NCBI RefSeq assembly: GCF_900110105.1
Contig: NZ_FOCL01000016.1
Coordinates: 86,478 to 150,477 of the forward strand
DNA: 64,000 bases
Origin: Mucilaginibacter gossypiicola
GTDB taxonomy: Bacteria > Bacteroidota > Bacteroidia > Sphingobacteriales > Sphingobacteriaceae
Reading direction: 5' to 3'
The translations under genes were made by a program, and so were the position numbers. Positions 37,201 to 43,924 of this stretch are shown one piece after another; within the stretch, counting starts at the first letter, position 1; the number at the start of each line of letters is the position of its first letter. Below the pieces are notes generated by a model. The model did not search any database. It saw only the letters and a list, made by a program, of their open reading frames with translations, and was not told where the DNA came from.

Positions 37201-37234
37201 TACCTATAATTTTGGTGTTAACGTTACTTTTTAA
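34211..37234 (+). CDS. susC: SusC/RagA-family TonB-linked outer-membrane transporter
   Basis: The 1007-residue protein imports glycan fragments through the outer membrane with TonB energy. After the signal peptide (to FAQN, residue 25) comes a carboxypeptidase-D-like domain (TIKGKITDGKTGEALIGVSV). Then follow the SusC box VVVIGYGTQRKLDVTGSIAT, a plug with TIRGLGTI and FVVDGVWYDD, and a 22-strand barrel ending in the C-terminal aromatic strand YNFGVNVTF. The plug motif reads GVVLIGTKRG where most have GVVLITTKKG. susD follows after 11 bases, so the pair is an operon. The substrate is inferred from the downstream GH144 enzyme to be beta-1,2-glucan. Confidence 0.95.
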   Translation: MKRIFTISGLMLLLLLCYDAAFAQNVTIKGKITDGKTGEALIGVSVSVKGTTIGTQTDVNGAFTLKTPGNATLSVAYIGYATQEVAVNGQTTINVALQPQTNELQQVVVIGYGTQRKLDVTGSIATVKGADVAKQASPNALSGLQGKVSGVQITNNGTPGKSPDITIRGLGTIYGNTKPLFVVDGVWYDDISFLNPQDIESFSILKDASSTAIYGIRAANGVVLIGTKRGTKGKPVINYNGYVGLQAVTNQVKMANANEYATAVNELSALNGGDPVFSNPSSYGKGTDWYKQILRKAFTTNHEASISGGTDKYTYNYSFGYLNQDGLAKTNNYQRYTVHLSNDFKPTKNLKFGYTASGLSDVSRDVNSDIFHQLFGAAPTLPVRKADGSYGDPNDYGTGDGNNYNPQATIDFFNQRTKNKRFTYNAYGEVTFLKNFKFKSSFGGDISQNEVRGYSPQYFATLKQQSNKTNLDINHTDVRNWIWENTLTYDVKIKDHKITALVGYSAQNNQTKQIDGKADYVPYVKNGSIRSSFPDTTNVNYFATPGSQIHTRALSQFARVNYSFRDKYLLNASIRRDGASQFYGDHTYGYFPSVGAGWIITNEEFMKDQKVFSNLKLRGSWGKVGNSGVPINPTVQVIATDPYLTGLFGNPLTLYPGASINSIVPPSIVWEKTVSSDFGLEGGLLENKLTFEADYYNRETQDAIFAIPVAGSLGTVNSSLIGNQASIQNRGWEFSLGWKDNPSKDFNYSISANIGINNNKVLNVVTGQNPIYDGGEGIANGALATRTVVGQPIGQFYGYKVTGIFQTAAQVAASKQTGAAPGDFIYQDTNNDGILDSRDRVALGSPLPKYNYGLNTSFTYKNFDLALDFQGVAGVSVYNANIAYRFGNENFTQDFYEHRWHGAGTSNTYPSVNVGKNSNAAPNSFYVESGAYFRMRNAQLGYTIPGDFLKKLNISKVRIYANAQNAINLFGYKGFSPEIGGDVGSRGIDASVYPLFATYNFGVNVTF

Positions 37235-37245
37235 TCAATATAAAG

Positions 37246-38727
37246 ATGAAAAACAGTACAAAATATATGCATAAGGCCATTGCTTTAGGTCTTATTGCTT
37301 CATTCATATCGTTTCAAAGCTGTAAAAAAAGCTTCTTAAATGTTGATCCGGCGCAAAATACAGCGGCAACATTGTTCTTTAAAACTCAGGATGATGCTAC
37401 AAAAGCGGTTAGCGCCATGTATGCTAACCTGCGCGAATGGAACAACATCGCCTTTGCACCTATTGCTGTAGAGAGTATGGGTTCTGACGATGTAGAAAAA
37501 GGCAGTACCGCCAGCGACGCTACCTTTTTTAATGATTACCATAACTTTACCATTACCTCGGGCGATGCTCAATTGGGCGGTTTCTGGAAAGGTCAGTACC
37601 AAAACATCAATTTTGCTAACCAGATCTTAACCAATGTTCCTGGTATTACCATGGACGAAACTTTAAAAGCAAGGTATCTGGCCGAAGCTAAGTTTATCAG
37701 GGCTTATTCATATTTCAGGTTGGTTAGGGCTTTTGGCGATGTGCCATTACGTTTAACCTTGCCTAAAGATGCCTCTGAATATAACTTACCGCGTACAGCA
37801 AAAGCGCAGGTTTGGGCTGCTATTGAAACAGATTTGACCGATGCCGCCAATGTATTGCCGCAAACTTACAGCTCTGCTGATATTGGCCACGCTACAAAAG
37901 GCGCCGCACTTGCACTGCATGCAAAGGTTGCTATGTACCTGAAAAAATGGAGCGATGTTTTAAGCTACACCAACCAGGTAATGGGTTTTGGCTATTCATT
38001 GTATCCTGATTATGAGCAATTGTTCCGTACAACGCATAAAAACAACCAGGAATCGGTATTTGAGATCCAGTGTGCTTTGATCCCTAACAATCCGGATGCA
38101 TCAAACTCACAATACTCGCAGGTACAGGGTGTACGTGGTGTTACTGGTGGAGGCTGGGGCTTTAACGTACCAAGTCCGGAACTTGCTGCCGCATATGAAA
38201 CCGGCGATCCGCGCCGCGATGCAACTATCATTTTCAGGGGCGAAACTACGCCGGAAGGTGATAAGATCCCGGCTACTGGCGATAACCCTATGTATAACCA
38301 AAAATCATACGTGCCTTTCAGTCTGTATGTATCAGGTTTTAACGAAGGTTGCCAGCAAAACAAGATCGTTTTGCGTTATGCCGATGTATTGCTGATGAAT
38401 GCTGAAGCCAATAACGAGCTTGGTAATTCTGCAGCTGCATTAATTCCGTTAGAGCAGGTTCGCGCCCGTGCCCGTGCCGGTAATGCCGCTATTTTACCAA
38501 AGGTAACCACAACAGATCAAGCAGCCTTGCGCACTGCCATATATAACGAAAGAAGAGTTGAGCTGGCTATGGAATTTGAACGTTATTTCGACGTGATCCG
38601 TCAAGGCAGAGGTACCGCAGTTTTTGGCTCACGTGGTTGGAAAGCAGGCAAGAACGAAGTATGGCCTGTTCCTCAAAATGAAATTGACCTGAGTGGCGGC
38701 GCATTAACACAAAACCCTGGTTATTAA
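37246..38727 (+). CDS. susD: SusD/RagB-family surface glycan-binding lipoprotein
   Basis: SusD is the lid of the SusC transporter and binds oligosaccharides at the cell surface. This 493-residue copy has a lipoprotein signal ending SFQSCKKSFLNVDP, with the CKKSFLDVxP type start that marks the family. TPR-like helices follow (KARYLAEAKFIRAYSYFRLV), and the C-terminal block is RYADVLLMNAEANNELGN, then NERRVELAMEFERYFDVIRQ and GNPVQN-like ends (LTQNPGY). It is 11 bases after susC. A strong hairpin terminator follows before the GH144 gene, so the enzyme may be expressed at a lower level than the binding proteins. Confidence 0.95.
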   Translation: MKNSTKYMHKAIALGLIASFISFQSCKKSFLNVDPAQNTAATLFFKTQDDATKAVSAMYANLREWNNIAFAPIAVESMGSDDVEKGSTASDATFFNDYHNFTITSGDAQLGGFWKGQYQNINFANQILTNVPGITMDETLKARYLAEAKFIRAYSYFRLVRAFGDVPLRLTLPKDASEYNLPRTAKAQVWAAIETDLTDAANVLPQTYSSADIGHATKGAALALHAKVAMYLKKWSDVLSYTNQVMGFGYSLYPDYEQLFRTTHKNNQESVFEIQCALIPNNPDASNSQYSQVQGVRGVTGGGWGFNVPSPELAAAYETGDPRRDATIIFRGETTPEGDKIPATGDNPMYNQKSYVPFSLYVSGFNEGCQQNKIVLRYADVLLMNAEANNELGNSAAALIPLEQVRARARAGNAAILPKVTTTDQAALRTAIYNERRVELAMEFERYFDVIRQGRGTAVFGSRGWKAGKNEVWPVPQNEIDLSGGALTQNPGY

Positions 38728-38761
38728 TTAGCCAATAAAATACACACAGTTGATTGATTAT

Positions 38762-38803
38762 GAGGTTGCCTTGTTGGGTTTAACGGGCAACCTCTCTTTT
38801 TTT
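38762..38803 (+). terminator. Intrinsic terminator between susD and the GH144 gene
   Basis: GAGGTTGCC (38762-38770) pairs with GGCAACCTC (38786-38794), then TCTTTTTTT. The 15-base loop is long but the nine-pair stem is perfect. It is 34 bases past the susD stop and 42 bases before the next ATG. Confidence 0.82.
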
Positions 38804-38844
38804 AATGAAAACCCTGTTTTTCATATTCAAACCCAAATAGCTTT

Positions 38845-40197
38845 ATGAAAAAACTATTTATTACCCCGGTATTTATATTGGCTGCCGTTTGTTCTTTTGC
38901 CCAAAAAGCGTCAAAAAAATCAGAAGACGGCATTAAGCCTGTTGGTATTATCAAAAACCTTACTGATAGTGCTTTGCTTGATGTGGTGCAACGCCAAACC
39001 TTTCGTTATTTTTGGGATTTTGGTCACCCGGTAAGTGGCCTGGCGCGCGAACGCAGCAATACTTCTTTTGACTATGGCAACGAAGTAGTAACCACCGGTG
39101 GTTCGGGATTTGGCATTATGTCGCTTATTGTGGCCGATAGCCGTAAATGGATCACCCATGAACAGGCGGTTGACCGTATGGTGAAGATCGTTAACTTTTT
39201 ATACAAAGCCGATGCTTTTCATGGCGCGTTCCCGCACTGGTTAAACGGCGAAACAGGCAAAGTGATCCGCTTTGGCCGCAAGGACGATGGCGGTGATATT
39301 GTTGAATCTGCTTATTTATTCCAGGGCTTGCTTTGCGCGAGGCAGTATTTTAATGCTGATGATCCAAAAGAACGCCGTATCCGCGATGTAATTAGCTGGA
39401 TGTGGGGCGAGATGGAGTGGAGCTGGTACACCCGCGATGGCCGTGACGCCCTTTACTGGCACTGGAGTCCGAATAATGGCTGGGCCATGAATTTTCCTAT
39501 CCATGGTTTTAATGAGTGTTTAATCACTTATGTGCTGGCAGCATCGGCAGAACGTTACCCGGTTAGTGCCGATGTATATCACCGTGGCTGGGCCCAAAGC
39601 GATTTCTTTAAAAACGGAAGAACTTTTTATGGTTTTAAATTGCCGCTTGGGTTTGATTATGGAGGTCCGTTGTTCTTTTCTCAATATTCTTTCCTGGGCC
39701 TTAACCCTAAAGGTTTAAAGGACGAGTATGCAGACTACTGGGAGCAAAATAAAAATCATACATTGATTAATCATGCTTACTGTGTTGATAACCCTAAAAA
39801 ATTTAAAGGCTATGGTGAAAATTGCTGGGGATTAACAGCCAGCGATAACTTTGAAGGATACAATGCCCATTCGCCAACTAATGATCTTGGTGTAATTACA
39901 CCAACGGCAGCATTATCGGCATTTCCTTATACTCCGGAATATTCGATGAAAGCCTTGCGCCATTTTTATTATGATCTGGGCGATAAGATCTGGGGTGAAT
40001 ATGGTTTTACCGATGCCTTCAGCGAATCGCATAACTGGTACGCTAATTCTTACTTAGCTATAGACCAGGGACCGATCATTGTGATGATTGAAAATTATCG
40101 TACCGGACTGCTTTGGAAGCTTTTCATGAGCTGTCCTGAAGTTCAGGGGGGCTTGAAAAAGCTTGGTTTTGAAAGCCCGGCAATCGCAAAAAATTAA
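38845..40197 (+). CDS. GH144-type endo-beta-1,2-glucanase (glucoamylase family)
   Basis: The 450-residue secreted protein (signal MKKLFITPVFILAAVCSFAQ) is the PF10091 'putative glucoamylase' type, whose characterised members, including the founding Chitinophaga pinensis enzyme, are GH144 endo-beta-1,2-glucanases. Motifs seen: QTFRYFWDFGHPVSGLARER, TTGGSGFGIMSLI, GDIVESAYLFQGLL with an acidic pair, WHWSPNNGW, and NGFNEC-like HGFNECLITYVLAA. An (alpha/alpha)6 fold is expected. It should cut beta-1,2-glucan in the periplasm or at the surface after SusCD capture. Specificity is inferred from family, not shown. It has a short gap to susD that contains a terminator. Confidence 0.82.
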   Translation: MKKLFITPVFILAAVCSFAQKASKKSEDGIKPVGIIKNLTDSALLDVVQRQTFRYFWDFGHPVSGLARERSNTSFDYGNEVVTTGGSGFGIMSLIVADSRKWITHEQAVDRMVKIVNFLYKADAFHGAFPHWLNGETGKVIRFGRKDDGGDIVESAYLFQGLLCARQYFNADDPKERRIRDVISWMWGEMEWSWYTRDGRDALYWHWSPNNGWAMNFPIHGFNECLITYVLAASAERYPVSADVYHRGWAQSDFFKNGRTFYGFKLPLGFDYGGPLFFSQYSFLGLNPKGLKDEYADYWEQNKNHTLINHAYCVDNPKKFKGYGENCWGLTASDNFEGYNAHSPTNDLGVITPTAALSAFPYTPEYSMKALRHFYYDLGDKIWGEYGFTDAFSESHNWYANSYLAIDQGPIIVMIENYRTGLLWKLFMSCPEVQGGLKKLGFESPAIAKN

Positions 40198-40236
40198 TTC
40201 GGCATAAAAAAATAAACAAAAGGCCGTTAAAGGGGT

Positions 40237-40244
40237 TAAATTTG
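40237..40244 (+). promoter_or_regulatory. -7 box TAAATTTG before the esterase gene
   Basis: Exact TAnnTTTG match, 54 bases upstream of ATG 40299, in the 101-base gap after the GH144 gene. It suggests the esterase can be expressed on its own. Confidence 0.4.
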
Positions 40245-40298
40245 TTTTGAAGCAACAGCGATAGTCACGCAGGTTGTAAAACAGAAGCATTTTAACCC

Positions 40299-41096
40299 AT
40301 GATCAAAATAATACGAATCACAGGAATGCTAAGCTTGCTCTTAGCATTCTCTTTTTTAGCCAAATCCCAAAATTTGACCTCGTTTGACAGGGGCAGCTTT
40401 ATCTTTAAAGTAGATACGCTACCATATCGTATACTATTCCCCAAACATTTTAACCCGACGCAAAAATATCCTTTGTTGTTTGTGTTACACGGTTCGGGTG
40501 AGCGGGGGAACAATAATGAATCGCAGCTTGCTTACGGGGCACAGCGCCTTTTGCAGGATAGCGTGCGCGAAATTTACGAAGCTATTGTAGTTTTTCCGCA
40601 ATGCCCGGCCAAAAGCTACTGGAGCAATGTGAAGCAGGTTACCGATTCGGCGACCAACAAACGTAAATTTATTTTTCAGGAAGATGCGCCGCCAACTATG
40701 GCCATGATCATGCTCATGGGGCTGGTAGACCAGTTTTTAGATAAGCCTTTTGTTGATAAGCACAGAGTTTACGTAGGCGGCCTTAGCATGGGCGGTATGG
40801 GTACATTTGAGATCATCGGTCGCGAACCCAAGATCTTTGCCGCTGCTTTCGCTATCTGCGGAGGCGATAATACCCTGAATGCAAAAAAGTATGCCAAGAA
40901 AGTTCCGCTCTGGATCTTCCACGGTAATAATGACCCGGTAGTGCCGGCAGATCATTCGCAGGTAATGGTTGATGCTATTAAAGAAGCAGGAGGGACGCCA
41001 AGGTTTACCTTATATCCCGGAGTAGGGCATAACAGCTGGGATAATGCTTTTAATGAGCCTGATTTGCTGCATTGGCTGTTTTCTCATAGTAAGTAG
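40299..41096 (+). CDS. Secreted alpha/beta-hydrolase, probable carbohydrate esterase
   Basis: The 265-residue protein has a signal peptide (MIKIIRITGMLSLLLAFSFL, cleavage near AKSQN) and an esterase/dienelactone-hydrolase fold. The oxyanion region is FVLHGSGERGNN, the nucleophile elbow GGLSMGGMGTFEI carries the Ser, the acid is in IFHGNNDPVVP, and the His is in GVGHNSWDNAF. Such enzymes in glycan loci remove acyl groups from the polymer. As the last gene of a probable beta-1,2-glucan locus, it might strip succinyl or similar substituents from cyclic or periplasmic glucans. That substrate is inference. Confidence 0.83.
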   Translation: MIKIIRITGMLSLLLAFSFLAKSQNLTSFDRGSFIFKVDTLPYRILFPKHFNPTQKYPLLFVLHGSGERGNNNESQLAYGAQRLLQDSVREIYEAIVVFPQCPAKSYWSNVKQVTDSATNKRKFIFQEDAPPTMAMIMLMGLVDQFLDKPFVDKHRVYVGGLSMGGMGTFEIIGREPKIFAAAFAICGGDNTLNAKKYAKKVPLWIFHGNNDPVVPADHSQVMVDAIKEAGGTPRFTLYPGVGHNSWDNAFNEPDLLHWLFSHSK

Positions 41097-41122
41097 GGGT
41101 GCTTGCAAAATAATATAACAGT

Positions 41123-41251
41123 ATGTCATTGTCGAGGAGCGGCATAGGCTTCCGCGTAGGAGCGACGTGGCAATCTCGTCGCCTGAATAGTCAACTTGCA
41201 TGACGAACAGCATGGGCTACGGGATTGCTGCGCTACGCTCGCAATGACATG
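41123..41251. repeat. GTCATTGCGAGG element, family A copy 4
   Basis: About 129 bases, bounded by ATGTCATTGTCGAGGAG (one inserted T compared with other copies) and GCTCGCAATGACATG, with GAGCGACGTGGCAATCTCGT inside. It lies between the convergent esterase and GFKPRFN-repeat genes. Confidence 0.85.
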
Positions 41252-41282
41252 AGTTTTTAGTTTGATTGGAAAAGCTATTGAC

Positions 41283-42560
41283 CTACTCTTCCCCTTCTGA
41301 TTTCTTAGGAGGGGCCTTCGCATTAAAGCGTGGCTTAAATCCCAATTTAGGTGCAGGTGCTTCCGTAGCAGGCGACTGAGTTTCCTCAGTTGGCTTATTC
41401 TCTTTTTTATCTTCCGGCGACGCTTCAGCTTCAGGAGCTTTCGGTTTCATTGCTGCCGCGTTAAAGCGTGGTTTAAAGCCAAGCTTTGGTGCAGGAGTTT
41501 CAGAAGCAGGCTTTTCTTCTTCAACGGCTGGCTGTGAAGATTCGGATAATGGTTTTTCCTCTTCAACGGGTTGTTCCGGTTCTGCCGGTTTGGGTTTCAT
41601 CATAGCCGCGTTAAAGCGTGGTTTGAAACCCATTTTAGGTGCAGGTGCTTCGGATGCCTGTGGTTTTGGCTCTTCACCTGGTTTTTCTTCTTCAGCAGCT
41701 GCTTCGTTTTCCACGGGCTTTGGTTTTACCATAGCCGCATTGAAGCGCGGCTTGAAGCCCATTTTAGGTGCCGGTGTTTCGGATGCCTGTGGTTTAGGCT
41801 CTTCAGCGGATTTTTCTTCTTCAGCAGGTGCTTCGCCTTCCACGGGTTTTGGTTTTACCATACCGGCATTGAAGCGGGGCTTAAAGCCCATTTTAGGCGC
41901 AGGTGTTTCCGATGCAGGGGTTTGAGGTTCGGTAGCCGCAGCTTCTTCTTTTTTACCTTCTGCCGGTGTCTCTGTTTCTGCAGCTTTTGGTTTTACCATG
42001 CCTGCGTTAAAGCGTGGTTTGAAACCTGGTTTGGCGGTTGTTGCAGGTGTTTCTACAGCCGGGGTAGGAGCTTCAGCTTGTTGTTCTTTATCCGTTTCAG
42101 GCGATGCCTCATTCGCTGCCGGTTTAGCCTTTGCCATGGCTGGGTTAAAGCGCGGCTTGAAGGCTGGCTTTGGCATAGCTTCTGCCGATGGGGTTTCTGG
42201 TGTTGCAGGTTCTGTTGACTCCTTTTTAGGGTCTTCAACAGGAGGCACTGGTTTTGGTGCTGCCGCTGCACGAAACTTCGGTGCGAAACCAATTTTGGCC
42301 GCTGTGCCGGGTTCTATCAAACTTTCGGTAATGGTTTGTTCGGCAAGCGGGTTTTTGATGTGTACTTTTTCGGTTTTCACCTCAAGCGGGATAGGGAACT
42401 GCCTCCTGAGTTTATTAAACCAGTACTTTTTGGTATGGTCGAAACTTTTTTCGCCCATCTGTTCAAAATGGTCTTTAAATTCAGAAAACAATGCCGGTTC
42501 GCCTTGTTCAAGCGCTACAAGGTCAATTCTTTTCTTCTTTAAAAATTCTTCAAAAACCAT
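41283..42560 (-). CDS. Protein with eight GFKPRFNA-type repeats
   Basis: The 425-residue protein has a folded-looking N-terminal part (residues 1-85: FLKKKRIDLVALEQGEPALF, then HTKKYWFNKLRRQFP) and a long disordered tail rich in Pro, Ala, Glu and Lys. Eight copies of the motif (G)FKPRFN occur at residues 91 (degenerate GFAPKFR), 133, 179, 225, 268, 311, 361 and 407, spaced 42-50 residues, each followed by AxMxKPK and an acidic linker. No signal peptide or membrane segment is present, so it is cytoplasmic. The architecture suggests a multivalent scaffold or nucleic-acid or envelope-binding linker, but the function is unknown to me. DUF2442 lies 120 bases upstream on the same strand. Confidence 0.85.
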   Translation of the reverse strand: MVFEEFLKKKRIDLVALEQGEPALFSEFKDHFEQMGEKSFDHTKKYWFNKLRRQFPIPLEVKTEKVHIKNPLAEQTITESLIEPGTAAKIGFAPKFRAAAAPKPVPPVEDPKKESTEPATPETPSAEAMPKPAFKPRFNPAMAKAKPAANEASPETDKEQQAEAPTPAVETPATTAKPGFKPRFNAGMVKPKAAETETPAEGKKEEAAATEPQTPASETPAPKMGFKPRFNAGMVKPKPVEGEAPAEEEKSAEEPKPQASETPAPKMGFKPRFNAAMVKPKPVENEAAAEEEKPGEEPKPQASEAPAPKMGFKPRFNAAMMKPKPAEPEQPVEEEKPLSESSQPAVEEEKPASETPAPKLGFKPRFNAAAMKPKAPEAEASPEDKKENKPTEETQSPATEAPAPKLGFKPRFNAKAPPKKSEGEE

Positions 42561-42680
42561 TTTTTGTTTAGATGTAAGAATCAGGAATCAAGACTGTAAG
42601 ATGAAGATTCAACCTTTTAGATCTCGTACGCTATTCTTGTTTTTTTCTTGTTTCCTGGCTCTTGCTGTCTTGACTCTAAG

Positions 42681-42896
42681 CTAAAGCGAAACATCCACAT
42701 CCAGTTTATTAAACCGGATGCCTTTTTCGGTCTGGCTCCAGTCTTCACGTTCCTCGTCGGTAGCGTTAAGTAACTTAGGAAACCATTCCAATGGGAAAGC
42801 CTGGGGTTTACCACCATCGGTTTCAACAAAAAGAAGCCCGTTGGCAAAGGTAACCTTTACTTTTTTCTCTCCTTTACGTGTGTTGAATAGTGGCAT
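42681..42896 (-). CDS. DUF2442 domain protein
   Basis: This 71-residue protein (MPLFNTRKGEKKVKVTFANG, ending NKLDVDVSL) fits DUF2442: a short strand pair (VKVTFANGLLFVETDGG), the conserved AFPLEWFPKLLNATDEERED and the end GIRFNKLDVDVSL. DUF2442 proteins are small, often linked to toxin-antitoxin or regulatory settings, with no proven activity. It precedes the GFKPRFN-repeat gene by 120 bases on the same strand, and that gap holds short CAAGACTGTAAG-like direct repeats, so a shared transcript is possible. The family A repeat lies right upstream. Confidence 0.82.
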   Translation of the reverse strand: MPLFNTRKGEKKVKVTFANGLLFVETDGGKPQAFPLEWFPKLLNATDEEREDWSQTEKGIRFNKLDVDVSL

Positions 42897-42914
42897 GATA
42901 ATGCTTAGTTAAAC

Positions 42915-42996
42915 CGTCATTGCGAGGTACGAAGCAATCCCAAACTATACAGGGCTAACCTGCTAATCGGGGATTGCTTCGTACCTCGCAATGACG
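42915..42996. repeat. GTCATTGCGAGG element, family A copy 5 (short hairpin form)
   Basis: The shortest and most symmetric copy: CGTCATTGCGAGGTACGAAG and its mirror CTTCGTACCTCGCAATGACG bound an 82-base element with GCAATCCC / GGGGATTGC inside the arms. It would fold to an almost perfect hairpin. It separates the YebC and DUF2442 genes. Confidence 0.85.
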
Positions 42997-43051
42997 TGTT
43001 ATTTATAATTAAACAAATCCGAAATCGAAATTCCCAAATCCGATATCAGAA

Positions 43052-43777
43052 TTACTCCGCCATATTATGGTAAACCGCCTGTACGTCGTCGTCTTCTTCC
43101 AAACGGTCAATCAGTTTCATGATATCGGTAACCTGTTCTTCGTTAACAGCGTGGAATGACTGTGGAATACGCTCCAATTTGGCCGATTTTACTTCGATGC
43201 CCAGTTCTTCCAATGCTTTTTGCATTTTACCAAAATCTTCAAAAGCTGTATGGATTACTGCAATATCGTTGCCATTTTCATCCGCTTCAACAAATATTTC
43301 TTCCAGGCCGGCATCAATCAATTCAAATTCAAGTTCTTCAAGGTCGCGGTCGCCGGGCTCAAACGTGAAAACCGACTTACGGGTGAAGATAAAATCAAGC
43401 GAGCCTGTTTTACCTAACGAACCACCATATTTTGTAAAGTAGCTGCGTACGTTGGCAACGGTACGGTTGGTATTATCGGTTGCGGTTTCAACCAAAACAG
43501 CAACGCCGTAAGGCGCGTATCCTTCGTAAACAAGCTCTTCGTAATCTTTTTCATCGCGGCTGCTGGCGCGTTTAATAGCTGCCTCAACACGGTCTTTAGG
43601 CATGTTTACAGCCTTGGCGTTTTGTACTGCAGTACGTAAGCGCGAGTTGGTGTTAACATCGCCGCCGCCGGCTTTTACAGCCATTACAATTTCCTTCCCT
43701 AAACGGGTAAACTGCACCGCCATTTTGGCCCAGCGCTTAAACTTTCTTTCTTTGCGGAATTCAAATGCTCTTCCCAT
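43052..43777 (-). CDS. yebC: YebC/PmpR family transcriptional regulator or translation factor
   Basis: The 241-residue protein fits the YebC/TACO1 family: MGRAFEFRKERKFKRWAKMA at the start, the glycine-rich GGGDVNTNSRLRTAVQNAKA, NMPKDRVEAAIKRAS, and the conserved LVYEGYAPYGVAVLVETATDN. Members were first named as transcriptional regulators, but recent work also places YebC proteins in relief of ribosome stalling at proline stretches, so the assignment is open. The Bacteroidota start is MGRAFEFRKxRKxKRW instead of the usual MAGHSKWxNIKHRK, and that form is seen here. It lies between the family A repeat and tdh with no tight spacing. Confidence 0.93.
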   Translation of the reverse strand: MGRAFEFRKERKFKRWAKMAVQFTRLGKEIVMAVKAGGGDVNTNSRLRTAVQNAKAVNMPKDRVEAAIKRASSRDEKDYEELVYEGYAPYGVAVLVETATDNTNRTVANVRSYFTKYGGSLGKTGSLDFIFTRKSVFTFEPGDRDLEELEFELIDAGLEEIFVEADENGNDIAVIHTAFEDFGKMQKALEELGIEVKSAKLERIPQSFHAVNEEQVTDIMKLIDRLEEDDDVQAVYHNMAE

Positions 43778-43924
43778 GTTTTTTTAGTTCATTGTTCATG
43801 GTTGATAGTGATAGATCAACCTTGTTGTTTTACAAAGCTTTGCCCTATAAAGACAAGGCGGTAAATATAATATTTATATAACGATAGATAAAAACCTTTA
43901 AATTTTATCCTTTCGCCTTTAACC

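Noticed and set aside
41571..42684. Plus-strand open frames of 215 and 228 codons with repeats
   Set aside because: They mirror the GFKPRFN-repeat gene. Their apparent repeats are the reverse reading of its DNA repeats.
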